This document shows positions 43,814 to 51,716 of a stretch of DNA of 64,000 bases, piece after piece. Source of the stretch: Polyangia bacterium (GTDB taxonomy: Bacteria > Myxococcota_A > Polyangia > Nannocystales > Nannocystaceae); assembly GCA_030429545.1 (NCBI GenBank), contig JAUIFF010000007.1, positions 248,001 through 312,000 of the forward strand. Reading direction: 5' to 3'. Numbering within the stretch: position 1 is the stretch's first letter; each line of letters begins with the position of its first letter. The position numbers were made by a program, and so were the translations under genes. The notes below the pieces were generated by a model, which saw nothing but the letters and a program-made list of their open reading frames with translations, had not been told where the DNA came from and did no database searches.

Positions 43814-43873
43814 ACAGGCACGAGGGTTCGACCACAGGCACGAGAGTTCGACCACAGGCACTAAGGTTCGACC
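43814..43873. repeat. Three tandem 20-bp repeats overlapping the 3' end of selD
   Basis: The unit ACAGGCACGAGGGTTCGACC starts at 43814, 43834 and 43854. The third copy contains the selD stop codon (complement at 43861-43863) and its last codons. The array fills the gap between the convergent permease and selD genes, and looks like outward duplication of the selD 3' end. Confidence 0.85.
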
Positions 43874-44982
43874 ACTATCACCACCGGCCGCTCGGGGGTC
43901 ACGGCTTCGAGCTCGCCAACCACCTCGGCGACCTGGCCTGCCGCACGCAGCTGCGCCATCAGAGCATTCGATGCATCTGCATCGACACACAGCAACAACC
44001 CGCCACTGGTTTGGGCGTCGGCCGCCAGCCACACCTGCTCTTCGGGGCATTCCTCGGTGATTTCAACTGCACCCGTCGTTTGCAAAAATTCGAGATTTGC
44101 CCGGGTGCCACCGGGCACGATACCGTGGCGGGCCGCCCCGAGAGCGCCGGGCAAGGCCGGCAATGCAGACAAACGCACTCGCGCGCGCACCTGTGAACCC
44201 CGGGTGATGTTGCCGAGGTGGCCCAACAGCCCAAAGCCGGTGACATCGGTGGCAGCTGTCACCGGGTGACCCACTGCGATGTCCCGGACCACGCGGTTGA
44301 GGCGTTGCATACTTGCAATTGCATGTTCGAGGTCCTCGCGGCCAACGACCTCCGGAATGTCACCGGCACGGTGGCGCTTGCGGGCACCGGCAACCAGGCC
44401 CGTCCCCAACGCCTTTGTCAACACAAGCACCTGGCCGGGCTGGGCGTTGCGATTGGACCACACCCGCGAAAGCTCGACCTCACCGGTCACCGACATCCCG
44501 TATTTGATCTCGGCGTCGCGGACCGTATGCCCGCCAACGACCACCGCTCCCGCTTCAGCACAGGCACAGGCCCCGCCGGCGAGCACCTCGTCTAGAACAT
44601 GTAGCGGCAACTTTTTGTCGGGAAAAAACACAAGGTTGAGGGCGTGGCGCGGCACACCGCCCATGGCATAGACATCAGAAAGTGCATTGGCGGCCGCGAT
44701 CCGGCCAAATGTCCGCGGGTCATCGACGATTGGCGTGATGACATCGCAGGTCAGCACCAACCCCTTCCCCTCAGCGGTCGGACGCACCACGGCCGCGTCA
44801 TCGCGAAACGTTGGTCCCACCACAACATCGGCATCGTGCCTGTTGCTCCCAGTTTGTGCAGGTGGGAGACCCCGCTCGAGCACCTCCACGAGGTCGCCAT
44901 GCCGAAGCTTGGCCGCTCAACCCCCGCCTTTGACGAGCTGGGTGAGGAGCACTGGAGACGAGGGTTTTTTGCCGTCGTGCAT
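43861..44982 (-). CDS. selD: Selenide, water dikinase, itself a selenoprotein (UGA-encoded Sec22)
   Basis: A 373-residue SelD read through an in-frame TGA at 44917-44919. The uninterrupted frame starts only at a GTG at 44889, but upstream codons in the same frame read VKGGG-U-AAKLRHGDLVEVL, the conserved N-terminal GC/UxxK loop in which Cys or Sec and Lys are catalytic. The start is ATG 44982 (MHDGKKPSS). Further motifs are GPTFRDDAAVV, CDVITPIVDDPRTFGRIAAANALSDVYAMGG and AVVVGGHTVRDAEIKYGMSVTG. It makes selenophosphate from selenide and ATP for Sec-tRNA synthesis. It is divergent from selB, with only 34 bp between start codons. Palindromes lie at 43972 and 44314. Confidence 0.93.
44896..44913 (-). 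promoter_or_regulatory. Candidate bacterial SECIS hairpin of selD
   Basis: Three nucleotides after the UGA, the mRNA can fold GCCA-A-GC / UUCG / GC-A-UGGC: two stem segments around an A.A mismatch with a UUCG tetraloop about 11 nt past the UGA. Position and size fit bacterial SECIS elements, though the loop lacks an early G. Folding not computed. Confidence 0.4.
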
Positions 44983-45016
44983 GGGCCGAGGGTAACGGTG
45001 GTAAGGTGTCGCGTCC

Positions 45017-47011
45017 ATGGCCAAAGCTCCGCGACCGTTGGTGTTGGGTACCGCAGGTCACATCGACCACGGCAAGACATCCCTCGTGCGGGCCCTGACC
45101 GGAGTCGACACCGACAAACTCAGCGAGGAAAAGCGCCGCGGGATCACCATCGAACTCGGGTTTGCGGCGATCGACCTGGGCCGCGGTTTGGCGGCGAGTA
45201 TCGTCGATGTCCCGGGGCACGAGGGCTTTGTCCGCACCATGGTCGCCGGTGCCAGCGGCATAGACATCGTCCTGTTGGTGGTGTCGGCGGTCGATGGCGT
45301 GATGCCGCAAACCCGTGAGCACCTACATATTTGCGATCTCATTGGCGTGCGTAGCTGTGTGGTCGCCGTCACCATGACAGATAGGCTCACCACCGCCGGC
45401 GAAGTCGACGAGGAGGCGATCGAACTTGCATGTGAGGATGTCCGCGAGTCGCTCGCCACCACGACATTTGCAGATGCACCCATCGTTCCGTGTAGCGCGC
45501 ACACGGGCAGCGGCCTCGACGAGCTCAAGCGAACCCTGCGAAAACTCGCAGCGACGTTGCCCAGCCGCTCCGGCGACGACCGACCCATTCTCCCGATCGA
45601 CCGCGCCTTTGCCATGAAGGGCCACGGGACGGTGGTAACCGGTACCCTGCTCGCGGGCCAACTCAACGCCCGCAACCTCGGTGACCTCCACCTTGTCCGC
45701 GGCGGCGAGCGGCCTCCTGTGCCCCTGCGGATTCGGGCCGTACAGGTGCGGGGCGACGACACCCAGCTCGCCCGCGCAGGTGCCCGCACAGCGCTCAACA
45801 TCGGCGGCCTGTCACTCACCCATGTTCACCGCGGCGATGTGGTGACAAGCGGCCACCGGGTGCAATCGGCTTCGGTTGTACATGCACTCATTGAGCACCT
45901 CCCCCACACCAACACCGCGTGGAGTTTTGGTACCACCCTACAGGTATGTGCCGGCACCTCGCACACAACCGCGATTTTAGATCCGCTCACCGACGACAAA
46001 ACCATTGCGCCAAAAACTGCGGGCCTTGTCCGCCTGCGACTGGCCACCGCGATCCCGACATGGGTCGGGCAGCGCTTGATTTTACGGACGTTTCACGACC
46101 CGCGTGGCAGCGACAAGCAAAGCCTCGACGCCGGCTGCACGGTTGGCGGCGGCACGGTGCTCGACCCGTTGCCCGGCAGCGGCCGCGGCCGACGAACCCG
46201 CTGGCAAGCCCTCGCCACTGCCCTCACCAGCACCGACCCCGGCGACAAGCTGCTCGCGCTCCTGCGCGATGCTGGCGTACTGGGCATTTCGTTGGATCAG
46301 CTCGAAGCGCGTGCGGGAATCGTGCTCGACCCGGGGCAGGACTTGCCGCACCTTCCAAAAAACATGTATACACAGATTTCGCCGGGGCAGCGATTTGTCC
46401 TCACCGAGGCACTGTCCCCGCTCGCGGCCCGGGCGTGCCAACGCGTCGAGGCCTTTCATCAGGAACATCCGACCAGGCCGGGCATGCCACGTGCGGTGTT
46501 AGAACAACAACTTGTCGGCCCCGCGGTTGCCGAAGTTGTGTCGGCGGCGATCGACCACGCACTTGCCCACGACCACCTCCACGTCCCGCCCGACGATGCC
46601 AGCGCGCTCGCCTGCCCGGGCCAGGGCTGGGGCGACAATGCATTTCCGGGGTGGATTCAGGGTATTCTCGACATTTTCCAGGCCCGCGGGTTCGAGCCGC
46701 CGACCACCCGCGAGCTCACTACCCAAACCGGCCGCAGTGAGCGTGATGTGTTTGAGGCGATTGCCGTCCTCCAGCGCAAGGGTGCACTCACACGGATCTC
46801 ACGGGAGATGTCGATGGCCAGCGAGCACCACACCCGCCTACTGGCCGAGCTTCGCGACTATTTGCATGCGCACCAAACCCTCGACATGCAGGCGTTTAAG
46901 CAGCTCACCGGCCTGTCGCGCAAGTTTGCCGTGCCGCTGATGGAGCACTTTGACCGCCTACAAATCACCCGCCGCCAGGGCGATCTGCGGGTACCGGGCC
47001 CCCGGCTTTAG
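45017..47011 (+). CDS. selB: Selenocysteine-specific elongation factor
   Basis: A 664-residue translational GTPase. G1 is GHIDHGKT (14-21), G2 GITIELGFA (42-50) and G3 DVPGHE (64-69). The G4 element reads TMTD (119-122) where (N/T)KxD is usual. Two EF-Tu-like barrels follow, then the long SelB-specific winged-helix region (GPAVAEVVSAAIDHAL, ending QLTGLSRKFAVPLMEHFDR), which binds SECIS RNA. It delivers Sec-tRNA to UGA codons on the ribosome, including the one in adjacent selD. Its 3' end overlaps convergent selA by 4 bp. Palindromes lie at 45469 and 45877. Confidence 0.95.
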   Translation: MAKAPRPLVLGTAGHIDHGKTSLVRALTGVDTDKLSEEKRRGITIELGFAAIDLGRGLAASIVDVPGHEGFVRTMVAGASGIDIVLLVVSAVDGVMPQTREHLHICDLIGVRSCVVAVTMTDRLTTAGEVDEEAIELACEDVRESLATTTFADAPIVPCSAHTGSGLDELKRTLRKLAATLPSRSGDDRPILPIDRAFAMKGHGTVVTGTLLAGQLNARNLGDLHLVRGGERPPVPLRIRAVQVRGDDTQLARAGARTALNIGGLSLTHVHRGDVVTSGHRVQSASVVHALIEHLPHTNTAWSFGTTLQVCAGTSHTTAILDPLTDDKTIAPKTAGLVRLRLATAIPTWVGQRLILRTFHDPRGSDKQSLDAGCTVGGGTVLDPLPGSGRGRRTRWQALATALTSTDPGDKLLALLRDAGVLGISLDQLEARAGIVLDPGQDLPHLPKNMYTQISPGQRFVLTEALSPLAARACQRVEAFHQEHPTRPGMPRAVLEQQLVGPAVAEVVSAAIDHALAHDHLHVPPDDASALACPGQGWGDNAFPGWIQGILDIFQARGFEPPTTRELTTQTGRSERDVFEAIAVLQRKGALTRISREMSMASEHHTRLLAELRDYLHAHQTLDMQAFKQLTGLSRKFAVPLMEHFDRLQITRRQGDLRVPGPRL

Positions 47012-48369
47012 CCGGGTCGAATTTGTACATGCAAATTTTTGAGGGCCGTCGTTAGCTCGCCGTCGGCTGTGCTCGGTACCGTTCGCAGGTGCAGCCACAC
47101 ACGCTCCTGATGCACACGCGCAAAAATTGGCACGCTGCCCCCACGCAGACGGCGGGCGACGTCACTCGGCTTGCCAAGCTTGTGTGGCACACACAGCCCA
47201 GCTCCGGGAAGTTGCTGGCCAGGCAGAGAACCGCCGCCGAGCGTGTCTTGAACCTCGACAACTGCGGTCGCGGGCCATCCGAGGGCTTCGGCGATCGCCT
47301 GCGCCCGGGCTTGAAGCGCGCTGGTCGGCTGCTCGCACACTTGATGTAGCAGCAAATTGTTGGGTGTGGTTGCGTGGAGCGAAAGGGTCGCATGCAGGGC
47401 CGCAAGCGTCACCTTGTCGACACGCAGGGCACGTGCCATCGGGTGCTGCCGACAGCGGGCCACCAACGCGGCAGAGCCGGCAATGATCCCCGCTTGCGGC
47501 CCGCCGAGCAGCTTGTCCCCCGAACACGTCACAATGTCGGCACCTGCAGCCAGCACCTCGGCAACCGTTGGCTCGTTGTCAAAACAAGTACGCGACGCTA
47601 AACAACCAGATCCGAGGTCGGCAATCAACGGCACTTTATTTGCGTGCGCAACTTTTTTGAGTTCAGCGACCGACGGCTCCCCGACAAAGCCCTGCTGAAC
47701 AAAGTTACTGCGGTGCACCCACAACACGGCCGCGGCACCGGCCTCACAGGCACGTTGATAGTCGCGCAGGTGGGTGCGATTTGTGCTCCCCACAGCGATC
47801 ACCCCGGTGCCTGCCGCTGCAACCATCTCAGCCACACGAAAGCGATCGCCGATCTCCACCATTTGCCCCCGCGACAGGGCCACCCCCGCGTTGCCAGCGA
47901 GAGATGTACAAACAAGTAAAATCGCCGCCGCCCCGTTGTTGACAACCAGCACATCCTCGGCGCCACATAGCCCGCTTGCCAACCATTGGAGGTTGCGCAA
48001 CCGCGAAGAACGCACACCGGTGGCGACATCGACTTCAAGGTCGCAGTAGCCCGCCGCAGCACACATCGCGGCAATCGCTGGCTCGGACAACGGCGCCCGT
48101 CCGAGGTTGGTGTGCAGTACCACACCGGTTGCGTTGATCACCAATGTTGGGCTCGCAGCCAGATAGGTGTCGAGCCGCGCGCGGGCGAGGTCTGCAACCT
48201 GTTCGCTGGTCACGAGGGCATGCTTGCCCCCGCGAACACTTGTACGCACATCATTTAGCAACGCCTGGACACACTTCTTTTGCAGAGGTCGCTGCGCAGG
48301 ATGGTCGGCGAGCAAATCGAGGACGTGGTCGACGCGGGGGAGCCGGGCCAAAATCTCTTGCACACGCAC
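47008..48369 (-). CDS. selA: L-seryl-tRNA(Sec) selenium transferase
   Basis: A 453-residue PLP enzyme starting at GTG 48369. Motifs include VINATGVVLHTNLGRAPLS (about 75-93), IADLGSGCL, and SGDKLLGGPQAG with the PLP-binding Lys286. It converts Ser-tRNA(Sec) to Sec-tRNA(Sec) with selenophosphate from SelD and forms a decamer in known bacteria. It is convergent with selB (stops overlap). The tRNA gene itself (selC) is not seen in this window. The last codons contain an extended dispersed palindrome (47021-47036). Confidence 0.95.
   Translation of the reverse strand: MRVQEILARLPRVDHVLDLLADHPAQRPLQKKCVQALLNDVRTSVRGGKHALVTSEQVADLARARLDTYLAASPTLVINATGVVLHTNLGRAPLSEPAIAAMCAAAGYCDLEVDVATGVRSSRLRNLQWLASGLCGAEDVLVVNNGAAAILLVCTSLAGNAGVALSRGQMVEIGDRFRVAEMVAAAGTGVIAVGSTNRTHLRDYQRACEAGAAAVLWVHRSNFVQQGFVGEPSVAELKKVAHANKVPLIADLGSGCLASRTCFDNEPTVAEVLAAGADIVTCSGDKLLGGPQAGIIAGSAALVARCRQHPMARALRVDKVTLAALHATLSLHATTPNNLLLHQVCEQPTSALQARAQAIAEALGWPATAVVEVQDTLGGGSLPGQQLPGAGLCVPHKLGKPSDVARRLRGGSVPIFARVHQERVWLHLRTVPSTADGELTTALKNLHVQIRPG
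47021..47036. repeat. Dispersed palindrome copy, extended form
   Basis: ATTTGTACATGCAAAT has arms ATTTGT/GCAAAT, perfect apart from one T:G position. It lies 10 bp after the selB stop and inside the last codons of selA, encoding NLHVQI. Confidence 0.7.
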
Positions 48370-48451
48370 GGGTTTAGGCTACCACGCAGATGCCGTGAGC
48401 TGGCTGTTTGCGGGCTTGCGCACTCGTGCACTTGTTTGCTAGGGCCGCCGT

Positions 48452-48790
48452 ATGTCCAAGGTCATCGACTGGTATTACCACCGCCGCAGCTGCGAAACCT
48501 GTAAGCGCTCCCAGGGGTTTTTGCAGGACGGGGGCTACACCGTGCGGGAAACCACCGACGCCAAGCAAAAATTTGATCGCTCGCAAACCGAGCAGATCCT
48601 CGACAAGGTCGACCAGGTCACGCTCACCCGCGGGACCAAAATCCTCGACTTTGACCTGCGTCAGGCCGAGCAAAAGACCCAGGCCCTCGACCTCGTCCTC
48701 GGTCGTGCCGGCACCCTGCGAGCGCCGGTGTTGCGGGTCAAAAACCACCTCTACGTCGGATTTCCACGGGGCGGATTTCCCGGGCTTTGA
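48452..48790 (+). CDS. ArsC/Spx-like thioredoxin-fold protein
   Basis: A 112-residue protein. The motif RRSCETCKRSQGFL (about 11-24) places a CxxC where arsenate-reductase-like proteins carry CxxC or CxxS. The later RAPVLRVKNHLYVGF matches the cis-Pro strand of the ArsC/Spx fold. Probable cytosolic thiol oxidoreductase. It is separated from selA by a divergent gap of 82 bp. It has ordinary Cys codons, so it is not a selenoprotein. Confidence 0.78.
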   Translation: MSKVIDWYYHRRSCETCKRSQGFLQDGGYTVRETTDAKQKFDRSQTEQILDKVDQVTLTRGTKILDFDLRQAEQKTQALDLVLGRAGTLRAPVLRVKNHLYVGFPRGGFPGL

Positions 48791-48940
48791 GGCACATCCG
48801 CGGCTCCTCGCGTGTTTGAGTGGTGCCACAACCCGCGTTCGTGTGACTGGGCAAATGTTCAAACCGGACCGGACGAGCCACTGATGTTGTGCGTTGACCC
48901 AACGCCATCCATCGAGATTTTCGATTAGCCTGCGCCGGCC

Positions 48941-50176
48941 ATGCTGTTGCACGAACTAACGGGCGAAAAAGTCGGAATCTGCGTCTCAGGCGGCCTCGAT
49001 AGCAAGACCGTGACAACCCGCCTCAAGCAGGCCGGGGTCGATGTCATGTGCTTCACCGCCGACCTCGCCCAGCCGGACGAGCAGGACATCAACGACATTA
49101 TCGTGCGTATGCAACCATGTGGTGCGCAGACGATCATCGTCGACCTCAAGGCCGAGATGGCCGAGGCCTGCTACACCATGGTCCAGTGCCAAGCGGTCTA
49201 CGACGGCGATTACTGGAACACCACCGGCATCGCCCGGGCGGTAACCGTGCGTGGGCTGATCGAGGAAATGAAAAAGTACGGTTGCACGATTTTGGCCCAC
49301 GGCGCGACCGGCCGCGGCAACGACCAACTCCGGTTTGAGCGCTACACCAACGTGCTCGCCCCAGAGATGAAGGTTTACGCCCCGTGGCGCGACCCCACCA
49401 TGCTCAAGCAGTTTCCCGGACGTCGGGAGATGGCCGCGTTTTTGCGGGAGCAGGGCATCGAAGCCGACGTCGGGCCCAAAAAACGCTACTCGACCGATGC
49501 CAACCTCGCAGGCTTGTCACACGAGGCCGAGGATCTCGAAGATCTGCTCACCCCCTGCCTGATCGTCAAACCGGAGATGTGTGTATGGCCAATGGATGCC
49601 CCGGATGAGCTCGAGCAGGTCAGCATTCGCTTTGAACAGGGGCGCTGTGTCGCCATCAACGGTGAGCACGTCACCCCGTTAGAGGCCATGACCCGGGCCA
49701 ATCAGATCGCCGGGCGCAATGGGATTGGCCTGAAAAATGCGTTGGAAAATCGGGTTATTGGCACCAAAAGCCGTGGCGTGTACGAGGCCCCGGGCCTCGA
49801 CCTGTTGGGCTATGCCATGCGCTCGGTCTACCAGACCACACTCGACCGGCGCTCAACCTCGATGTTTCGCATCCTCGCCAAAACCATTGCCGACCAAGTC
49901 TACGACGGGCGTTACTTTGACCCGGTGTGCCGGGCCGCGCGGGCGGCCATTGCCGAGCTTGCAGAACATGCAACTGCAACTGTCGAGCTGAGCCTTTACA
50001 AGGGCAACATTTTCTTCCGCGGGCTGCGGGACTGCCCGAGCTCGCTGTACAATCCGGCCGATGCCTCGATGGAAGCCAGCGACGGCCTCAACCCCGTGAG
50101 CAGCCAGGGGTTTGTCGAGGTGCAAGCGTGCGAGGCCGTGGCCATGGCCCTCGCCGGCCAGATCAAGCCGTTTTAA
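48941..50176 (+). CDS. argG: Argininosuccinate synthase
   Basis: A 411-residue ATP-pyrophosphatase-fold enzyme. The PP-loop is SGGLDS (16-21), followed by ILAHGATGRGNDQLRFE (citrulline/aspartate site), YAPWRDP and YSTDANLAGLSHEAEDLEDL. It condenses citrulline and aspartate to argininosuccinate. It is 33 bp upstream of a dimethylarginine-hydrolase homologue, whose product would be citrulline, the substrate of ArgG. No other arg genes are nearby. A palindrome lies at 49969. Confidence 0.95.
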   Translation: MLLHELTGEKVGICVSGGLDSKTVTTRLKQAGVDVMCFTADLAQPDEQDINDIIVRMQPCGAQTIIVDLKAEMAEACYTMVQCQAVYDGDYWNTTGIARAVTVRGLIEEMKKYGCTILAHGATGRGNDQLRFERYTNVLAPEMKVYAPWRDPTMLKQFPGRREMAAFLREQGIEADVGPKKRYSTDANLAGLSHEAEDLEDLLTPCLIVKPEMCVWPMDAPDELEQVSIRFEQGRCVAINGEHVTPLEAMTRANQIAGRNGIGLKNALENRVIGTKSRGVYEAPGLDLLGYAMRSVYQTTLDRRSTSMFRILAKTIADQVYDGRYFDPVCRAARAAIAELAEHATATVELSLYKGNIFFRGLRDCPSSLYNPADASMEASDGLNPVSSQGFVEVQACEAVAMALAGQIKPF

Positions 50177-50209
50177 TCGGCCACAGGCCTACCAACGCAG
50201 GGTTGAACG

Positions 50210-51004
50210 ATGACCAAACTCGCCCCCCCGGTCCATGTCCTCACCCGCGGCGTGAGTGCGTCGTTTGCCCAATGTTTGCGCGAGTCGAGCGAAGCCCCTG
50301 ATCTCGCGCGCGCCAGACAACAGCACCGCGGCTATGTCGACTGCTTGCGTAACCTTGGCCTCACCGTCCATGTCCTGCCTGCCCTCGACCAGGCACCCGA
50401 TGCGGTATTTGTCGAGGACACCGCTGTGTTGGTCGACAGCCGTGCCCTGCTCACGCACCCCGGGGCCCAAGCCCGGCGCTGCGAAGTGGCCACGATTGCC
50501 GCGGCACTTGGGCAACGCATGACGATACAACAAATGCACGCGCCCGCCTGCCTCGATGGCGGCGACGTCTTGCGGATCGGCCATCGCCTGCTTGTCGGCA
50601 TGTCAAGGCGGACCAACGGCGAAGGCGTCGACACGCTCGCCAAGTTTGCAATTCGCTCGGGTTTGATGACCCAGACGATTCCGGTTGATGCCGGCCTACA
50701 CTTGAAATCTGCGGTCACAGCGGTCGCCGAGCAAACGGTCATCGTCGACCCTGCGGCTCTCGACCCGCGACTTTTTCAGCGGATGGGGCTCGACGTCATC
50801 GAGGCACGCGAACCGGCGGGAGCCAACGTCCTCGCGTTGGGCGACGTGCTTGTGACCTCTCGCGCGGCCCCCAAAACGAATGCTCTGCTGGCAAGTAAGG
50901 GCTATCGCGTCATCGCCATTGCGGTCGACGAGTTTCACACGGCCGACGGCGCCCTCACGTGCCTCAGCCTACGAACAGCCGCCCCGGGCACCTGGTGCTG
51001 CTAA
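50210..51004 (+). CDS. Dimethylarginine dimethylaminohydrolase-family amidinohydrolase
   Basis: A 264-residue protein of the guanidino-group-modifying superfamily. The acidic motif is DAVFVEDTA (about 64-72), the catalytic His lies in GLHLKSAVT (His164) and the nucleophile is Cys251 in GALTCLSLR, so the Cys-His-acid triad is complete. Such enzymes release citrulline from methylarginine (DDAH) or act on arginine. GGDVLRIG is also typical. Position after argG supports a citrulline-yielding reaction (inference). It ends 22 bp before the convergent TetR gene, and a palindrome (51008) lies between. Confidence 0.85.
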   Translation: MTKLAPPVHVLTRGVSASFAQCLRESSEAPDLARARQQHRGYVDCLRNLGLTVHVLPALDQAPDAVFVEDTAVLVDSRALLTHPGAQARRCEVATIAAALGQRMTIQQMHAPACLDGGDVLRIGHRLLVGMSRRTNGEGVDTLAKFAIRSGLMTQTIPVDAGLHLKSAVTAVAEQTVIVDPAALDPRLFQRMGLDVIEAREPAGANVLALGDVLVTSRAAPKTNALLASKGYRVIAIAVDEFHTADGALTCLSLRTAAPGTWCC

Positions 51005-51026
51005 CCGTGCATCTACATCCACTTGG

Positions 51027-51632
51027 CTAATTTGCACGCAGCAACGCGTGCAATCCGGCCAGTTGGTAGCGCCAAAACAACGAGATCGCCCGCCGTATGT
51101 CTGGCGGGTTGCGGTAGGTCAACAGGATCTCGGCGATTGTTTCAAGCGTGCGGGCAAACAGTTGCTCGAGCACAAATTTCAGGTGGGCATCTACCTGTCC
51201 ATGCTGCGCCCGAAACCGCGTCGCCTGGGAAACCATCTCTCGCACCAGGCCATCACGGACACCGGCAAAGTCGGTCCCCTCGGCGTTGCTCAGCAAAAAG
51301 ATCGTGAGCTCGCGATGTTCGATCCAAAATGCCAACAGGGCACTGGCCCGCTGCGATCCCTGGGCATCCGCCCGGTCCCAGTCGCTGCGCACGTTTAGCT
51401 CATCGACCCGTCCGTGGACATGCGCGACAAATTCGTCGACGAGCTGTGCTGGAAACACCCGCTCAAACAATGCCGACTTGTTTTTGAAGTATTTGTAGAG
51501 ATTGCTGGTGCTGGTCCCTGCCCGCTGCGCAATCTCTGCGAGTCGAGCTGCGGGATAGCCCCGGGTGGCAAACACCTCTGCCGCGGCGACCACGATTTTG
51601 GCCCGGAGGTCTGGTTTGAGTCGTTGCGGCAT
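51027..51632 (-). CDS. TetR/AcrR-family transcriptional regulator
   Basis: A 201-residue protein. The N-terminal DNA-binding domain (about 10-58) contains the family pattern VFATRGYPAARLAEIAQRAGTSTSNLYKYFKNKSALFE. The C-terminal ligand domain is helical and ends VLEQLFARTLETIAEIL. A target is not evident: it could control the amidase gene just upstream on the same strand, or itself. A long hairpin sits 15 bp upstream of its start. Confidence 0.9.
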   Translation of the reverse strand: MPQRLKPDLRAKIVVAAAEVFATRGYPAARLAEIAQRAGTSTSNLYKYFKNKSALFERVFPAQLVDEFVAHVHGRVDELNVRSDWDRADAQGSQRASALLAFWIEHRELTIFLLSNAEGTDFAGVRDGLVREMVSQATRFRAQHGQVDAHLKFVLEQLFARTLETIAEILLTYRNPPDIRRAISLFWRYQLAGLHALLRAN

Positions 51633-51647
51633 GGCTTGGCAGCTAGG

Positions 51648-51698
51648 AGCAGCCCGTGGTTTTTCTCGCGCGCGTGACGAGAAAATCCACGGGCTGCT
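51648..51698. terminator. Long hairpin between the amidase and TetR genes
   Basis: Outer arms AGCAGCCCGTGG and CCACGGGCTGCT (12 bp) continue inward as TTTTCTCG/CGAGAAAA around a 9-base loop. It follows the amidase stop by 18 bp, and on the minus strand lies directly upstream of TetR, so it may be a terminator or an operator. Confidence 0.6.
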
Positions 51699-51716
51699 AG
51701 GCTCATAGCACGACGG

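Noticed and set aside
48370..48451. selC (tRNA-Sec) in the gap after selA
   Set aside because: I found no acceptor-stem pair, long variable arm or CCA-adjacent pattern here or elsewhere in the window by eye; a covariance-model search of the genome would settle it.
48452..48790. ArsC-like gene as a second selenoprotein
   Set aside because: Its redox residues are ordinary Cys codons and no in-frame TGA lies in the conserved part.
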